Assembly: GCF_034366625.1 (NCBI RefSeq)
Contig: NZ_JAXMIH010000019.1
Location: forward strand, 1-64,000
Source: Prosthecobacter sp.
GTDB taxonomy: Bacteria > Verrucomicrobiota > Verrucomicrobiia > Verrucomicrobiales > Verrucomicrobiaceae
Direction: 5' to 3'
Length of the DNA: 64,000 nt
Below the pieces are notes generated by a model. That model was not told where the DNA came from. It saw only the letters and a list, made by a program, of their open reading frames with translations, and made no database searches. The position numbers and the translations under genes were made by a program. Each line of letters opens with the position of its first letter. Within the stretch, counting starts at the first letter, position 1. This document shows positions 1 to 8,629 of this stretch, piece by piece.

Positions 1-91
1 TGATCGCTTCTGGTGAATGGCCGCTCTTGGCGATCAATACGTCCAGCGCTTCATCAAGCGCTTGGTCTTCATTCGTTTTGGGTCTTCTCAT
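1..91 (-). CDS. Transposase N-terminus, IS256-like (partial at window edge)
   Basis: The minus strand opens an ATG at 91 and stays open to the window edge, giving 30 residues (starting MRRPKTNEDQALDEALDVL). The composition, with the segment LDVLIAKSGHSPEAI, resembles the start of IS256-family DDE transposases, which mobilise their own element by cutting at terminal inverted repeats. The ATG overlaps the stop codon of the truncated esterase frame as ATGA, which is likely coincidental because that frame has run into the element. A terminal-repeat-like end lies about 50 bases upstream, as expected for this family. Only the N-terminus is visible and no catalytic residue can be checked, so the family call is tentative. 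Confidence 0.5.
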   Translation of the reverse strand, partial: MRRPKTNEDQALDEALDVLIAKSGHSPEAI

Positions 92-142
92 CTGTTCCTG
101 TCCTCGGTCTTGCCCCTCCACACAAACTTTCTGACAGGCTCC
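1..142 (-). mobile_element. Left-window end of an IS256-like insertion sequence
   Basis: Read on the minus strand, bases 142 to 113 hold a terminal-repeat-like sequence (GAGCCTGTCAGAAAGTTTGT) followed within 30 bases by the transposase start. The esterase homology breaks off shortly before this point. The other end and the target-site duplication lie outside the window, so the exact boundary is an estimate. Confidence 0.45.
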
Positions 143-690
143 TGTGCTCCGCTCCAGAGGGCAACATCGCGAAGAAGAAGTCCCTTTCGGGGGAGTCCGC
201 CCACGCTCAGCCAGAAGCGGTTCGGTGTCGTTGGCATCGCGGGGAGGGATTCGGCGAGCCATTCGTCCTGCCACCACGCGGAGGGCGACTGCGCCAGCAC
301 ACCGGCAAAGACGCCGGGATGCCGCAGCGCGGTGAACACGGCCTGCAAGGCACTCAAACTCAGCCCGCACAGAAACAGCCGCTCAAACCGCCCCGCCTCC
401 CGCTCGATCCACGGCGGCATCTCCCGCGCCAGGAAGTCCGCGAAGGCCGCGTTGCAGGTGTAATCCGCCTGCCGCCCCGCCGCGCTCGCATTCGTCAGAT
501 AGACACACGTCACCGGCTTCAACGCACCCGTCGCTTTCGCCTCGAGGATGGCCGGAGCCTTCACGCGCTCCGTGTACAGCTCGCCATCGAGAAACAGCAG
601 GCAGTCCTTCGCTTCGACATTGGTGGAGCGATGAATCCACGCCTTGCGCGGCGCGGGGAGAATGGTGCTGGGGATTTGGTGTTCGGTCAT
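88..690 (-). pseudogene. Esterase of the Fes/enterochelin-esterase-like alpha/beta hydrolase family, 3' truncated by an IS
   Basis: The 200-residue frame starts MTEHQIPSTILPAP and carries an alpha/beta-hydrolase core: LLFLDGE near residue 32, the nucleophile elbow GLSLS at 109-113 (usual GxSxG, last Gly replaced by Ser), then ALRHPGVFAGVLAQSPSAWW, typical of the Fes/YieL-like esterase group. Homology runs to FWLSVG (159-164). The remaining residues look like translated junction and IS-end sequence, and the family's C-terminal catalytic histidine region is absent. Members of this family hydrolyse esters such as siderophore or carbohydrate esters; the substrate here is unknown. With its last third missing the gene is probably inactive. 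The native 3' end may survive beyond the other IS end, outside the window. Confidence 0.6.
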
Positions 691-714
691 GAAGGCATTA
701 AAACACTTTTGAGT

Positions 715-826
715 GGCCTACGGAACACGCGGAACAAACGGAAAGAGGAATCCGCACCGATGGAGTCGATTCAAACCCATCTTTCAGTGAATCTGTCTTC
801 CGCGTATTCCGTGTGTTCCGTAGGCC
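715..826. repeat. Intergenic inverted repeat, MITE-like
   Basis: A perfect 14-base inverted repeat (GGCCTACGGAACAC at 715-728 and its complement at 813-826) encloses about 84 bases. Weaker complementarity extends inward, with GCGGAA-type words on both sides. It sits between two minus-strand genes. Such arms suggest a small non-autonomous mobile element or a long hairpin; no coding frame is convincing inside. Confidence 0.5.
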
Positions 827-837
827 CTCATTTCTTT

Positions 838-1242
838 TCAAATCCTGATCTCCGGGCCTTCCTCCCGTCGCAGGAGCGTCCATGAGGAGCCTTGGCGGCG
901 GAAGGTGTGGCGGACTTGGGTGAGGTTGGGGGATTGGTGGACGATGTAAAGGGCGGTGGTGATCGTGTCGGCGGTTTGGGACTCGATGTCGATGGTTACG
1001 CGAGTGGCGAGGGCGTCGTCGGAACGGCGATGGCTCCAGGTGAGCGAGGGCCAGTCCTTCACCGGGGCGGTGTAGGTCTCGACAGCATGCCGCAGCGTGA
1101 AGCCGGGCAAATCCCGTTGCAGCGGCGGCGCGGGGAGGTGGACGCTGTGGATGGAGTGTTCGGTGATCACTTGGAATCTGGATGTGCTGCGATTCAAACC
1201 GGAGAGCAAGTTCCAGCTCTCTTCCTGAATCCTTGTTGCCAT
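838..1242 (-). CDS. Hypothetical protein
   Basis: I do not recognise this 134-residue protein. The start MATRIQEESWNLL at 1242 is chosen over an upstream ATG at 1269 because GGAGG lies about nine bases before it. There is no signal peptide or membrane segment. The C-terminal half (VTIDIESQTADTITTALYIV, then LTQVRHTFRRQGSSWTLLRR) alternates hydrophobic and polar residues as in a small beta-rich fold. It is divergent from the SIR2-STAND gene and lies upstream of the truncated esterase in the same orientation. A competing plus-strand frame at 892-1263 is glycine-rich and reads as its antisense shadow. Confidence 0.5.
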   Translation of the reverse strand: MATRIQEESWNLLSGLNRSTSRFQVITEHSIHSVHLPAPPLQRDLPGFTLRHAVETYTAPVKDWPSLTWSHRRSDDALATRVTIDIESQTADTITTALYIVHQSPNLTQVRHTFRRQGSSWTLLRREEGPEIRI

Positions 1243-1299
1243 CCCAACTGGCCTCCGCTTTGATGGCAAAGCCTCATAGGAGAATTCCGAAACACCACT

Positions 1300-4200
1300 G
1301 TGATTAAGCTCCTCGACAAAGCCGCGCTCATCTCAATCGCCCGCTACTGCGACCACCCGATTGCATTCCTAGTAGGCGCACCTTTGTCTGGTGATACAGG
1401 CGGCGGCGTTCCCGGCGTTGCACCGATGCTTGAACTTGTTCGTGAAGAAATCTGCAAGCGAGCCGCGCCAGAACTTCCGCGCTATAACGCTGCGATGGCA
1501 GGAAAATCCGGCGGTGACGCCTACCAAGCAGCGATGGAGTGGTTGCAAGGGAATGTTGGTCAGCCCGCCGTGAATCGCGTCATTGAGGCTGCGGTCTTAA
1601 AAAGCCGAAAGGCCGGCACCGACTCGAACTTCGCCAAAAACGGCAAGGACTGCGACTGGTATATCCCAGCCGGCACACAGCAACTCGCGCAACTTGTCTG
1701 TCGGGACCTGAGCCAACCGAAGCCTCATTTTCCTGGCCCCATCCTCACGACTAACTTCGACCCCCTGCTGTCTCTCGCGATTGAGTCGTGCAAGGCGCGG
1801 GCGCTCTGGCGTGTCGTTCAGTCAGACGGCAAACTTGCAGATGTTCGTGAGAGTGGCGCAGTGGAGGTCATCCACCTTCACGGTTTCTGGCGCGATTCCG
1901 ACACGTTACACACATCGGCTCAACTGACTTCAGAACGTCCCGACCTTCGGGATTCTCTTCGCAGAATCCTGAAACAGAAAACTCTCATTGTTGCGGCCTA
2001 TGGTGGCTGGGATGACGTGTTCGCCCGGACTCTCGCCAAGGTTGCCGCTGAAGATGACGCTCAGTTGAACGTCATCTGGTGTTTCCGCGAAACCGATGAG
2101 GCCGCGGTGAACTTGAAATACAAGGAGCTGTTTGAGCGAGTCGCGCCCGCCATCACTCGGGGCCGCTTCCTCTGCTACGGCGGCATAGACTGCCATTCCA
2201 TCTTCGGTGAGATCGCAGGCGTTGCGCCAAGCACACCCGCTGCCGCAGCGGTCATCACGCCCCCGCTGGCTGGGTGGGAACTCATTGACTCACCTTACCT
2301 CGCTGGCCTGTCACCGCTCCGCCCCGAGGAAGTCATCCGATACTTCGACGGGGCGACTCCGACTTGGCGGCACGCAATCTCCGCAGACATCCCGCGCCGG
2401 GCCGCCGTTGCGGAGATAGCCAGACGATTCGCTTCCGCTCGAACCGTCAAAGACGACGGTTCACTGCAACTCATCCGGGCCGCTGGTGGCGAAGGCAAGA
2501 CGACGCTTCTCCTGCAAGCCGCCGCCGATGCCGTGAACAGCGGAAGCTGGAATGTCCTCTGGCGACCGACCACTCGTGTGGGTCTGCCACCCGAGCACGT
2601 CATTTCCCTGAACCCTGCCAAGCACTGGCTCATCGTCGCCGACGACGCCGAGAATCTTGTGAAGGACTTTCGTGAGGCCGCGCGGCTTCTTCACGCCGCC
2701 GGGCATTCACACGTTCACTTCCTGTTCGCCGCGCGAGACTCGGACTGGCTCTACTTTCGGTGTGAACAAGACGCACGGACGGCGTCGTTGAAGCGGCATG
2801 AAGACATCACGCTGAAAATCTTGAGGCCGGAAGACGCGAACGTGCTCGTCGAAGCGTGGCGCAAATGCGGTGCCGACGGCTTGCGCGAGCTTGCATCCTT
2901 GGGCACGGCGGACGAGCAGGTGACCGCGCTCCTGCACGCGGTGCAAGGCGATGCCCCGGAGCGTGACGAAGGCTCATTCTTTGGCGGATTGCTCGCCGTG
3001 CGCTTCGGGCCGGAAGGACTGCGGAACCACGTCGTCTCCCTGCTCACCCGGTTGAAGGAGGAGAAGATTCAAAAAAGCGACCGCACTCTTTTCGATGCGC
3101 TCGTTTACGTCGCCGCATGTCATGCCGTCGGCATTCCCGGACTCGATGAAAAAGTCCTCGCCGACTTGGTCGGCGTGGACCGTCAGTGGGTGCAAACGCT
3201 CGTCGTGGATTTGCTGGGTGAAGAAGCGGCAGCCGTCCGAAGCGCCGGGCATGTGTTCACCCGACACCGCAAAGTAGCCGCCGCAATCCTGGTTGCTGCG
3301 GAACAAGCCTTGGGAGCCAATATCGCAGAAGTCTGGAGTGCCATCGTTCGCCAGACCGTTCAGACGAGTCGGGACGGTGGAGTCAGTCGCGAAACCCATT
3401 CGAAAATCATCCACGCCGGTCCACGGCTACAGCGCGAACTGCCGCACCAGTTCAGCGAACAACGTCGAAAGGAAATAGCCGTCGCGGCGGCGAGGGCCGA
3501 CATCGCTGCCGAACCTGAAAGGCTTTGTGCATTGGTTGACCTCGGAAAGACCTATCGGAGCGCTGGCGATATTGAAGCAGCGATTAGACTGTTCCGCGAA
3601 AACCTTCCTGCCCTTCCAACCAAAGTCGACTATCAGACCGACGTTCGTGGATACTGGTATGAATGGGGCGGGGCGGAGGGACGGCGTGGATCTGAAAAAC
3701 TGAATGCACTACAAAGCGCCTGGGTGTGTGGACTATCTCTTTCGGACCACATAAAAGCGGAAATCACGGATGAGCGGGTAAAACTGAGTTGCGCTGGAAC
3801 CGGAGTTGCATTCGGAAACCTTGCACAAGCGCGCTCTGATTGTCCGTTTGCGCTTGCTCGGCGGGCAACGGCTTATCTTGGCTTACTCGCAAACCCGGAT
3901 GAAAAAGGCAGGCGCTTTTTCATGTCTGACCACCGAGCGGCGGACAAGATTAACACACCTCAACCGAAGACCATCGAAGAAGCGATTGGTTGGCTGACGA
4001 CCGCCGTAGCCCAAGCGGGTCGCGAACTCCAAGACCCGTTCCTGAAGGCCCTGCTCAAGCCCGAGCAAGTCTCCTTCAACATGCTCCGCGAATTCCTCAA
4101 TCCAGCCCCGCCTCCCTGCCCGCGTCCCAAGCAACACGAACACGCCCGACGCGCAGCCGCCAGTATCCCAGTGACGAGCACTGCAAATCCGCAACTTCAC

Positions 4201-4428
4201 AAAGCGCCATCACTCGATGATCGGATGCGTGAAGCGGTTGAAAAAGTCGCAAAAAAAGCATGGGAAGCCGCTTCTTCTGAGACCACAGATGAAGAACGTC
4301 TGGCAAAAGCCAAACGTGTCGCGGGAGACTTATTCAATGGACTCTCTCCTCATGTGCGCCGCCAAGTTGCAAACTACTTCACTTCTCAAAAGTGGAGGCC
4401 ATTGATCGAACGTGAACCAAAAAAATGA
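1300..4428 (+). CDS. SIR2-like domain / STAND NTPase protein, candidate anti-phage defence
   Basis: The 1042-residue protein starts at GTG 1300 (AGGAG at 1278-1282, a long spacing). Residues 1 to about 300 form a SIR2-like domain: FLVGAPLSGDTGG at 23-35, the TTNFD motif at 150-154, HLHG at 192-195 and YGGWDD at 234-239. A STAND-type P-loop NTPase follows, with Walker A GGEGKTTL at 396-403 and a Walker-B-like WLIVADDAEN near 443. The C-terminal half is helical, with a TPR-like segment near 735-765 (LVDLGKTYRSAGDIEAAIRL). In known defence proteins (Avs5, DSR and related), SIR2 acts as an NADase effector, the NTPase oligomerises and the C-terminus senses phage; applying this here is inference. 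It stands alone, next to an IS end. No membrane segment is visible. Confidence 0.75.
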   Translation: MIKLLDKAALISIARYCDHPIAFLVGAPLSGDTGGGVPGVAPMLELVREEICKRAAPELPRYNAAMAGKSGGDAYQAAMEWLQGNVGQPAVNRVIEAAVLKSRKAGTDSNFAKNGKDCDWYIPAGTQQLAQLVCRDLSQPKPHFPGPILTTNFDPLLSLAIESCKARALWRVVQSDGKLADVRESGAVEVIHLHGFWRDSDTLHTSAQLTSERPDLRDSLRRILKQKTLIVAAYGGWDDVFARTLAKVAAEDDAQLNVIWCFRETDEAAVNLKYKELFERVAPAITRGRFLCYGGIDCHSIFGEIAGVAPSTPAAAAVITPPLAGWELIDSPYLAGLSPLRPEEVIRYFDGATPTWRHAISADIPRRAAVAEIARRFASARTVKDDGSLQLIRAAGGEGKTTLLLQAAADAVNSGSWNVLWRPTTRVGLPPEHVISLNPAKHWLIVADDAENLVKDFREAARLLHAAGHSHVHFLFAARDSDWLYFRCEQDARTASLKRHEDITLKILRPEDANVLVEAWRKCGADGLRELASLGTADEQVTALLHAVQGDAPERDEGSFFGGLLAVRFGPEGLRNHVVSLLTRLKEEKIQKSDRTLFDALVYVAACHAVGIPGLDEKVLADLVGVDRQWVQTLVVDLLGEEAAAVRSAGHVFTRHRKVAAAILVAAEQALGANIAEVWSAIVRQTVQTSRDGGVSRETHSKIIHAGPRLQRELPHQFSEQRRKEIAVAAARADIAAEPERLCALVDLGKTYRSAGDIEAAIRLFRENLPALPTKVDYQTDVRGYWYEWGGAEGRRGSEKLNALQSAWVCGLSLSDHIKAEITDERVKLSCAGTGVAFGNLAQARSDCPFALARRATAYLGLLANPDEKGRRFFMSDHRAADKINTPQPKTIEEAIGWLTTAVAQAGRELQDPFLKALLKPEQVSFNMLREFLNPAPPPCPRPKQHEHARRAAASIPVTSTANPQLHKAPSLDDRMREAVEKVAKKAWEAASSETTDEERLAKAKRVAGDLFNGLSPHVRRQVANYFTSQKWRPLIEREPKK

Positions 4429-4474
4429 GGCAAGTAAGTGTGCTCATGGTGACACCTTGCCCGCACGAAGCGCG

Positions 4475-6496
4475 CTACCACCCGCTCTTCACATTCCACA
4501 CCTCGACCAAATCCTTCGGCAGATCGGTGATGAAGCGTGAGGGACGCATCATGATGTCACCGTCTCTCGCCTGGTGGTTGATGACGGGGTAGGTGAGATA
4601 CAGCTCGTCCTTGGCTCTTGTCACCGTGACATAGAAGAGGCGGCGTTCTTCTTCGAGGGCGGTGTCGCCGCCTTCGTCGATGGCGCGTTTGTGGGGGAAC
4701 ATGCCGTCGGCGAGCCAGATGGCGAAGACGACTTTCCATTCGAGGCCTTTGGCCTGATGGCCGGTGGTTAACGTGACGGCGTCGCGGTCCTGCTGCTGCT
4801 GGTCGGGTTTGTTGTCGGTATCGACGCCGCTGAGCAGGGAAAGCTGGCTGAGGAATTCGAGGGGATCGGTGAAGCGGTCGCTGAAGTTGCTGAGCTGTTC
4901 GAGATCCTGCTGGCGCTGTTCGTAGTTTTTGAACTTGGTCTTCATGTAGTCCTCATACACGCCTTCGACGATGCTGCGGATCATCAAAGCGGGTGCGGCG
5001 GGTCGGCCTTCGGCACCGATCATTTCATCGAGCACGTAGGCGACCTGATCCCAGGTTTCCTTGGCCTTCTTCGGCACTTTGAGCGGCAGCAGGATCTCGG
5101 AGAAGCTGGCGGGCATGGCTTCGGACTTAGCGGCGTCGGTTTTGAGCCAGTCGGTCCACAGCTTGACGGCGCTGGCGTTGCCGATGCCGGGGATGAGGCG
5201 GACCATGCGCATGAAGCTGACCTCGTCCTGGCGGTTCACGGCAAACTTCATGAAGGCGGCGACGTCTTTGACATGCGCCTGCTCGAAGAAGCGCAATCCG
5301 CTGGTGATCTGGAACGGAATGCCGCGCTGGGTGAGTTCCATCTGCACCTCCATGCTGTGGAAGTGGGCGCGGTAGAGGATGGCGATGTCGTTGAGGTCGA
5401 GGCCCTGCTCGTCCTGCAACTCGAGGATGCGTTGGGCGATGAAGGCGGCCTGCGCGGAGGAGGAATCGAGCGCGACGAGGGCGGGCAGCGTGCCGCTGGA
5501 CTCGCGGGCAGGGCGCAGGGTCTTCGGCACCTGGCCGCGATTCATGGCGATGGCGGCATTGGCGAGATTCAGTACCTCGGGGACGCTGCGGTAGTTGATC
5601 TCGATCTTGTGCGTGCGGGCACGGGGCCAGTGCTCGGCGAAGTTGAGGATGTTCGAGACATCGGCACCGCGCCAGGAGTAGATGGACTGCGCGTCATCGC
5701 CCACGACCATGAGATTGCCCTGCGGGCCGGTGAGCAGCTCGATGAAGCAGCACTGGAGGCTGTTGGTGTCCTGATACTCATCGACGAGGATGAACTCGAA
5801 CTGGCGGCGGTAGCGCTCCAGCAGGTCGTCGTTTTCCTCCAAGAGCTGGACAGTGAGCGACAGCAGATCGTCGAAGTCCATGCAGTTGGTCTCGCGCTTC
5901 TTGTCCTGGTAGAGCTTGCGCAGCTTCAAGATGCCCTCGGCGACTTGCTCAAAGTAAGGATAACGCGAGGTGATGATCTCGGGGAGCTTGCAGAGCGTGT
6001 TGTCGGCGAGCGAGTAGATGTCGCCGAGGACTTCGGCCTTGGGGAACTTGTAACTGGTGACGTCGATGCCGCTAGCACCGATGACGGTCTCCATGAGGTC
6101 TTTTTGATCCTCGCGGTCCATGATGGAGAATCCTTTGCGGTAGCCGAGGCGCTCGGCGTTGTAGCGCAGCAGGCGATTGCCGATGGAATGGAAGGTGCCG
6201 CCCCAGAGGCGCGTGGTGTCCGTGGTGACGAGCGCCTGCACGCGCTCCAGCATCTCGCGCGCGGCCTTGTTGGTGAAGGTGAGCAGCAGGATGGACTCCG
6301 GCGGGATGCCATTGTCCAGCAACCACGCCACGCGGTAGGTCAGCGTGCGCGTCTTGCCCGATCCCGCGCCCGCAATGACCAGCGCCTGCCCCGGCGGGCT
6401 GGTGACGGCGGCGTACTGCTGCTCGTTGAGCTCCGCCTTGTAGTCGATGCGTGGGGCGGAGTCGTGCGTGCTGTGCAGCGTGTAGTTGCGGGGCAT
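4475..6496 (-). CDS. uvrD: ATP-dependent 3'-5' DNA helicase, UvrD/PcrA/Rep family
   Basis: This 673-residue superfamily 1A helicase unwinds DNA in repair and replication restart. All SF1 motifs are visible in order: I (GAGSGKTRTL), Ia (TFTNKAAREM), II (VDEYQDTN), III (GDDAQSIYSWRGAD), IV (INYRSVPEVLNLAN), V (TGHQAKGLEWKVVFAIWLAD) and VI (RRLFYVTVTRAKDELYLTYP). The length is a little under the usual 700-750 residues, and the protein ends soon after motif VI, so the PcrA/UvrD C-terminal tail is short. It faces the SIR2-STAND gene convergently with a 46-base gap. Whether it is UvrD, PcrA or Rep by function cannot be decided from sequence. A 411-codon antisense frame across it is a GC-driven shadow. 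Confidence 0.9.
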   Translation of the reverse strand: MPRNYTLHSTHDSAPRIDYKAELNEQQYAAVTSPPGQALVIAGAGSGKTRTLTYRVAWLLDNGIPPESILLLTFTNKAAREMLERVQALVTTDTTRLWGGTFHSIGNRLLRYNAERLGYRKGFSIMDREDQKDLMETVIGASGIDVTSYKFPKAEVLGDIYSLADNTLCKLPEIITSRYPYFEQVAEGILKLRKLYQDKKRETNCMDFDDLLSLTVQLLEENDDLLERYRRQFEFILVDEYQDTNSLQCCFIELLTGPQGNLMVVGDDAQSIYSWRGADVSNILNFAEHWPRARTHKIEINYRSVPEVLNLANAAIAMNRGQVPKTLRPARESSGTLPALVALDSSSAQAAFIAQRILELQDEQGLDLNDIAILYRAHFHSMEVQMELTQRGIPFQITSGLRFFEQAHVKDVAAFMKFAVNRQDEVSFMRMVRLIPGIGNASAVKLWTDWLKTDAAKSEAMPASFSEILLPLKVPKKAKETWDQVAYVLDEMIGAEGRPAAPALMIRSIVEGVYEDYMKTKFKNYEQRQQDLEQLSNFSDRFTDPLEFLSQLSLLSGVDTDNKPDQQQQDRDAVTLTTGHQAKGLEWKVVFAIWLADGMFPHKRAIDEGGDTALEEERRLFYVTVTRAKDELYLTYPVINHQARDGDIMMRPSRFITDLPKDLVEVWNVKSGW

Positions 6497-6590
6497 GGGG
6501 GGAGGTAGAGGGAGGCGGTCGAGAGGTCAAGGGATCGTCAAGTCGGCTGCGCCGGTCAAGGCGGGGTCAAGGTGGGAGCGGATCGGCAAA

Positions 6591-6747
6591 ATCCTACTCC
6601 TACTCGTCCTCCTACTCCTCCTCGATGGTTGCGGGTGAATCGAAGCCACGAGATTCGAGCTTCACGAAAGCAGGTTCAGCGCGGGCTTGGAATCGCTGGG
6701 TGTGGCTCAGCGGAAGAATAGAGGACGAGTAGGAGGACGAGTAGGAT
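6591..6747. repeat. Inverted repeat of CCTACTC-type blocks flanking about 95 bases
   Basis: The left arm at 6591-6624 consists of repeated CCTACTC/GTCCTC words. The right arm at 6721-6747 is its imperfect complement (GAGGACGAGTAGGAGGACGA...). The element lies between uvrD and the Gfo/Idh gene, just beyond the stop of the latter. Internal tandem words plus mirrored arms suggest a small intergenic mobile repeat or a long hairpin that ends transcription from the oxidoreductase. Confidence 0.45.
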
Positions 6748-6755
6748 TGCTTCGC

Positions 6756-8066
6756 CTACACGGGATATTTCCACTCGCCGCGATACGCGCGGCTCAGCAG
6801 TTTGCTCGCCTCCGCATCCCCAACGATCTCTTCCTTCTCCGCATCCCACTGGATGCTGCGGCCGGCTTTGTAGCTGAGCATGCCGAGCATGGGCAGGCAG
6901 GAGGAGCGGTGGGCGCTTTCGATGTCGGCGACGGGTTTCCGCTTTTTCTCGATGGCGTCGATGAAATCAGCCCAGAGGAGGGCGATGTTGTGGCCGTCGG
7001 GTTCTTGAAGCTGGTGGTTGCCGTGCTTCTCGCCGCTCTTCGGATCGACGGGGTAAAAGGTCCAGCCGTCGCGCCAGCCGATGTGCAGCACGCCTTTCTC
7101 GCCGTAGAAGTAGCAGCCGATCTTGTGCTTCTCGTTGTTGTTGTCGGCAAATTTGCGGTGCTCCCAGGTGGCGGTGAACTGCTCGAACTCGAACGTGGCC
7201 ATCTGATGATCCGGCGCGTCGGTGGTCTGCTCCTGGTCATTGAGCACAGCAGGACCGGCGATGTTGCGGCCGCCGGTGCAGAAGACTTTCTTCGGGCCCT
7301 TCTCACCGCTCCATAGAAGCACTTGGTCGAGCCAATGCACACCCCAGTCGCCCATGGTGCCGTTCGCGTAATCGAGGAAGTGCCGCCAGCCGCCGGGATG
7401 CAGCTTGGTGTTGAAGGGGCGCATCGGCGCCGGGCCGCACCACATCTCCCAGTCCATTCCCTCGGGCACCTGGCTGTTCGGCTTCGGCTGTTCAGCGCCG
7501 CCCTTGCTGATCGCGAAGGCGCGCACCATGCCGACCTTGCCCACGGCACCGGACTTGAGGAAATTCATCGCCTCGACGTGATGCGGGCCGATGCGGCGGT
7601 GCAAACCGACCTGCACGACGACTCCGGCCTCACGCGCGACCTTCACCATCGCCTTGCTCTCGTTGATCGTGTGTCCCGTCGGTTTTTCCACCAGCACATG
7701 CGCGCCCGCTTTGCACGCGGCGATGGTTTGCAGTGCATGCCAGTGATCCGGCGTGGCGATGATGACGATCTCGGGCTTCTCCTTCTCCAGCAGCTCACGG
7801 TAGTCCTTGTACAGTTTTGGATCGTCGCCGGAGAGGCCGTTCACATCGTCACCGGCATTCGAAGCGACGTCCTCATGCGCATCGCACAGCGCACAGACCT
7901 TGATGCGGCCAGAAGCGAGCGCCTCCTTCAAAAGGTTCATCCCCCACCAGCCGGAACCGATCAAAGCCGTGCGATACTTCTTTGCCGGATCTGCGCCAAA
8001 GATGTGAAACGACGAGGCGGCAAAGGCTGCCGTAGTAGCAGAAAGGAAATGGCGGCGGGAGGTCAT
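6756..8066 (-). CDS. Gfo/Idh/MocA family oxidoreductase with Tat signal
   Basis: This NAD(P)-dependent sugar or inositol-type dehydrogenase has a twin-arginine leader (MTSRRHFLSATTAAF) followed by a Rossmann fold (ALIGSGWWGMNLL) and the family's EKP motif (HVLVEKPTGHT). The C-terminal substrate domain includes GDWGVHWLDQVLLWSG. The start at 8066 is preferred over ATG 8087 because it places the RR motif at the N-terminus. The Tat signal implies export to the periplasm with bound cofactor, as in many Verrucomicrobia and Planctomycetes paralogues. The substrate is not predictable. Sequence around its 5' end is partly duplicated at 8665-8696. Confidence 0.85.
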   Translation of the reverse strand: MTSRRHFLSATTAAFAASSFHIFGADPAKKYRTALIGSGWWGMNLLKEALASGRIKVCALCDAHEDVASNAGDDVNGLSGDDPKLYKDYRELLEKEKPEIVIIATPDHWHALQTIAACKAGAHVLVEKPTGHTINESKAMVKVAREAGVVVQVGLHRRIGPHHVEAMNFLKSGAVGKVGMVRAFAISKGGAEQPKPNSQVPEGMDWEMWCGPAPMRPFNTKLHPGGWRHFLDYANGTMGDWGVHWLDQVLLWSGEKGPKKVFCTGGRNIAGPAVLNDQEQTTDAPDHQMATFEFEQFTATWEHRKFADNNNEKHKIGCYFYGEKGVLHIGWRDGWTFYPVDPKSGEKHGNHQLQEPDGHNIALLWADFIDAIEKKRKPVADIESAHRSSCLPMLGMLSYKAGRSIQWDAEKEEIVGDAEASKLLSRAYRGEWKYPV

Positions 8067-8144
8067 GGTGGAGGACGATGAAAGCATGCGGAGCAGGAAA
8101 ACGCCATCAGTTCACGCAGCTTTGCATGTTTGCTCATTCCCCAC

Positions 8145-8600
8145 TCACGGATAGCGGAACTCGACCTTTCGAATGTCCGTCCGCGCTGGAATCTTCACCA
8201 GCCAGTAGAACGCATTCTCGTCGAAGATGATCGCCGGCTTGTAATCAAACCAGGGCGTCCAGTGCAGATCGCCATAATAAACCTGGATCGGGGGTTCGGT
8301 GAACGGATAAAGAACGGGATGCAGATTCAGGAGTTGCGCCGTGCGTTTGCCGTCTTTGAAGGTCCATTTGCCCTGGAGCGCGAACAGGGTCGCTCCATGG
8401 GCAATGTATGACTTTTCATCCGCATACAGCTCATGACGGAAGGTGCCGTCGGCATTGAAGTTCAGCGACTCGACATGGCCCTGTTTGCCGCGATACACAT
8501 ACTCGCCTGGAAACTTTTTCGGATCATCATGATCACACGAAGCCAGACCGACCGTGAGAACGATCCCAAGGAAGCCCAAAGCCCGGCGGCAGGATGGCAT
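8145..8600 (-). CDS. Putative lipoprotein of unknown function
   Basis: The 151-residue product begins MPSCRRALGFLGIVLTVGL and reaches a lipobox (LASC) at about residues 19-22, so it should be lipidated and anchored to the envelope. The mature part contains GEYVYRGKQGHVESLNFNAD and KWTFKDGKRTAQLLNL, a beta-rich pattern typical of small lipocalin-like or META-like envelope proteins, though no family is recognised. The start at 8600 is chosen over TTG 8633 because it gives a compact signal peptide. It has the same orientation as the oxidoreductase, 78 bases away. Confidence 0.65.
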   Translation of the reverse strand: MPSCRRALGFLGIVLTVGLASCDHDDPKKFPGEYVYRGKQGHVESLNFNADGTFRHELYADEKSYIAHGATLFALQGKWTFKDGKRTAQLLNLHPVLYPFTEPPIQVYYGDLHWTPWFDYKPAIIFDENAFYWLVKIPARTDIRKVEFRYP

Positions 8601-8629
8601 CCGTGACGATGCGCGAGTTGAACCACTAT

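Noticed and set aside
892-1263. 123-codon plus-strand frame
   Set aside because: Overlaps a minus-strand frame with a good ribosome site; the plus frame is low-complexity Gly/Val/Asp.
5273-6508. 411-codon plus-strand frame across uvrD
   Set aside because: It is antisense to a helicase with all SF1 motifs, is Val/Gly/Glu-rich and has no domain signal.
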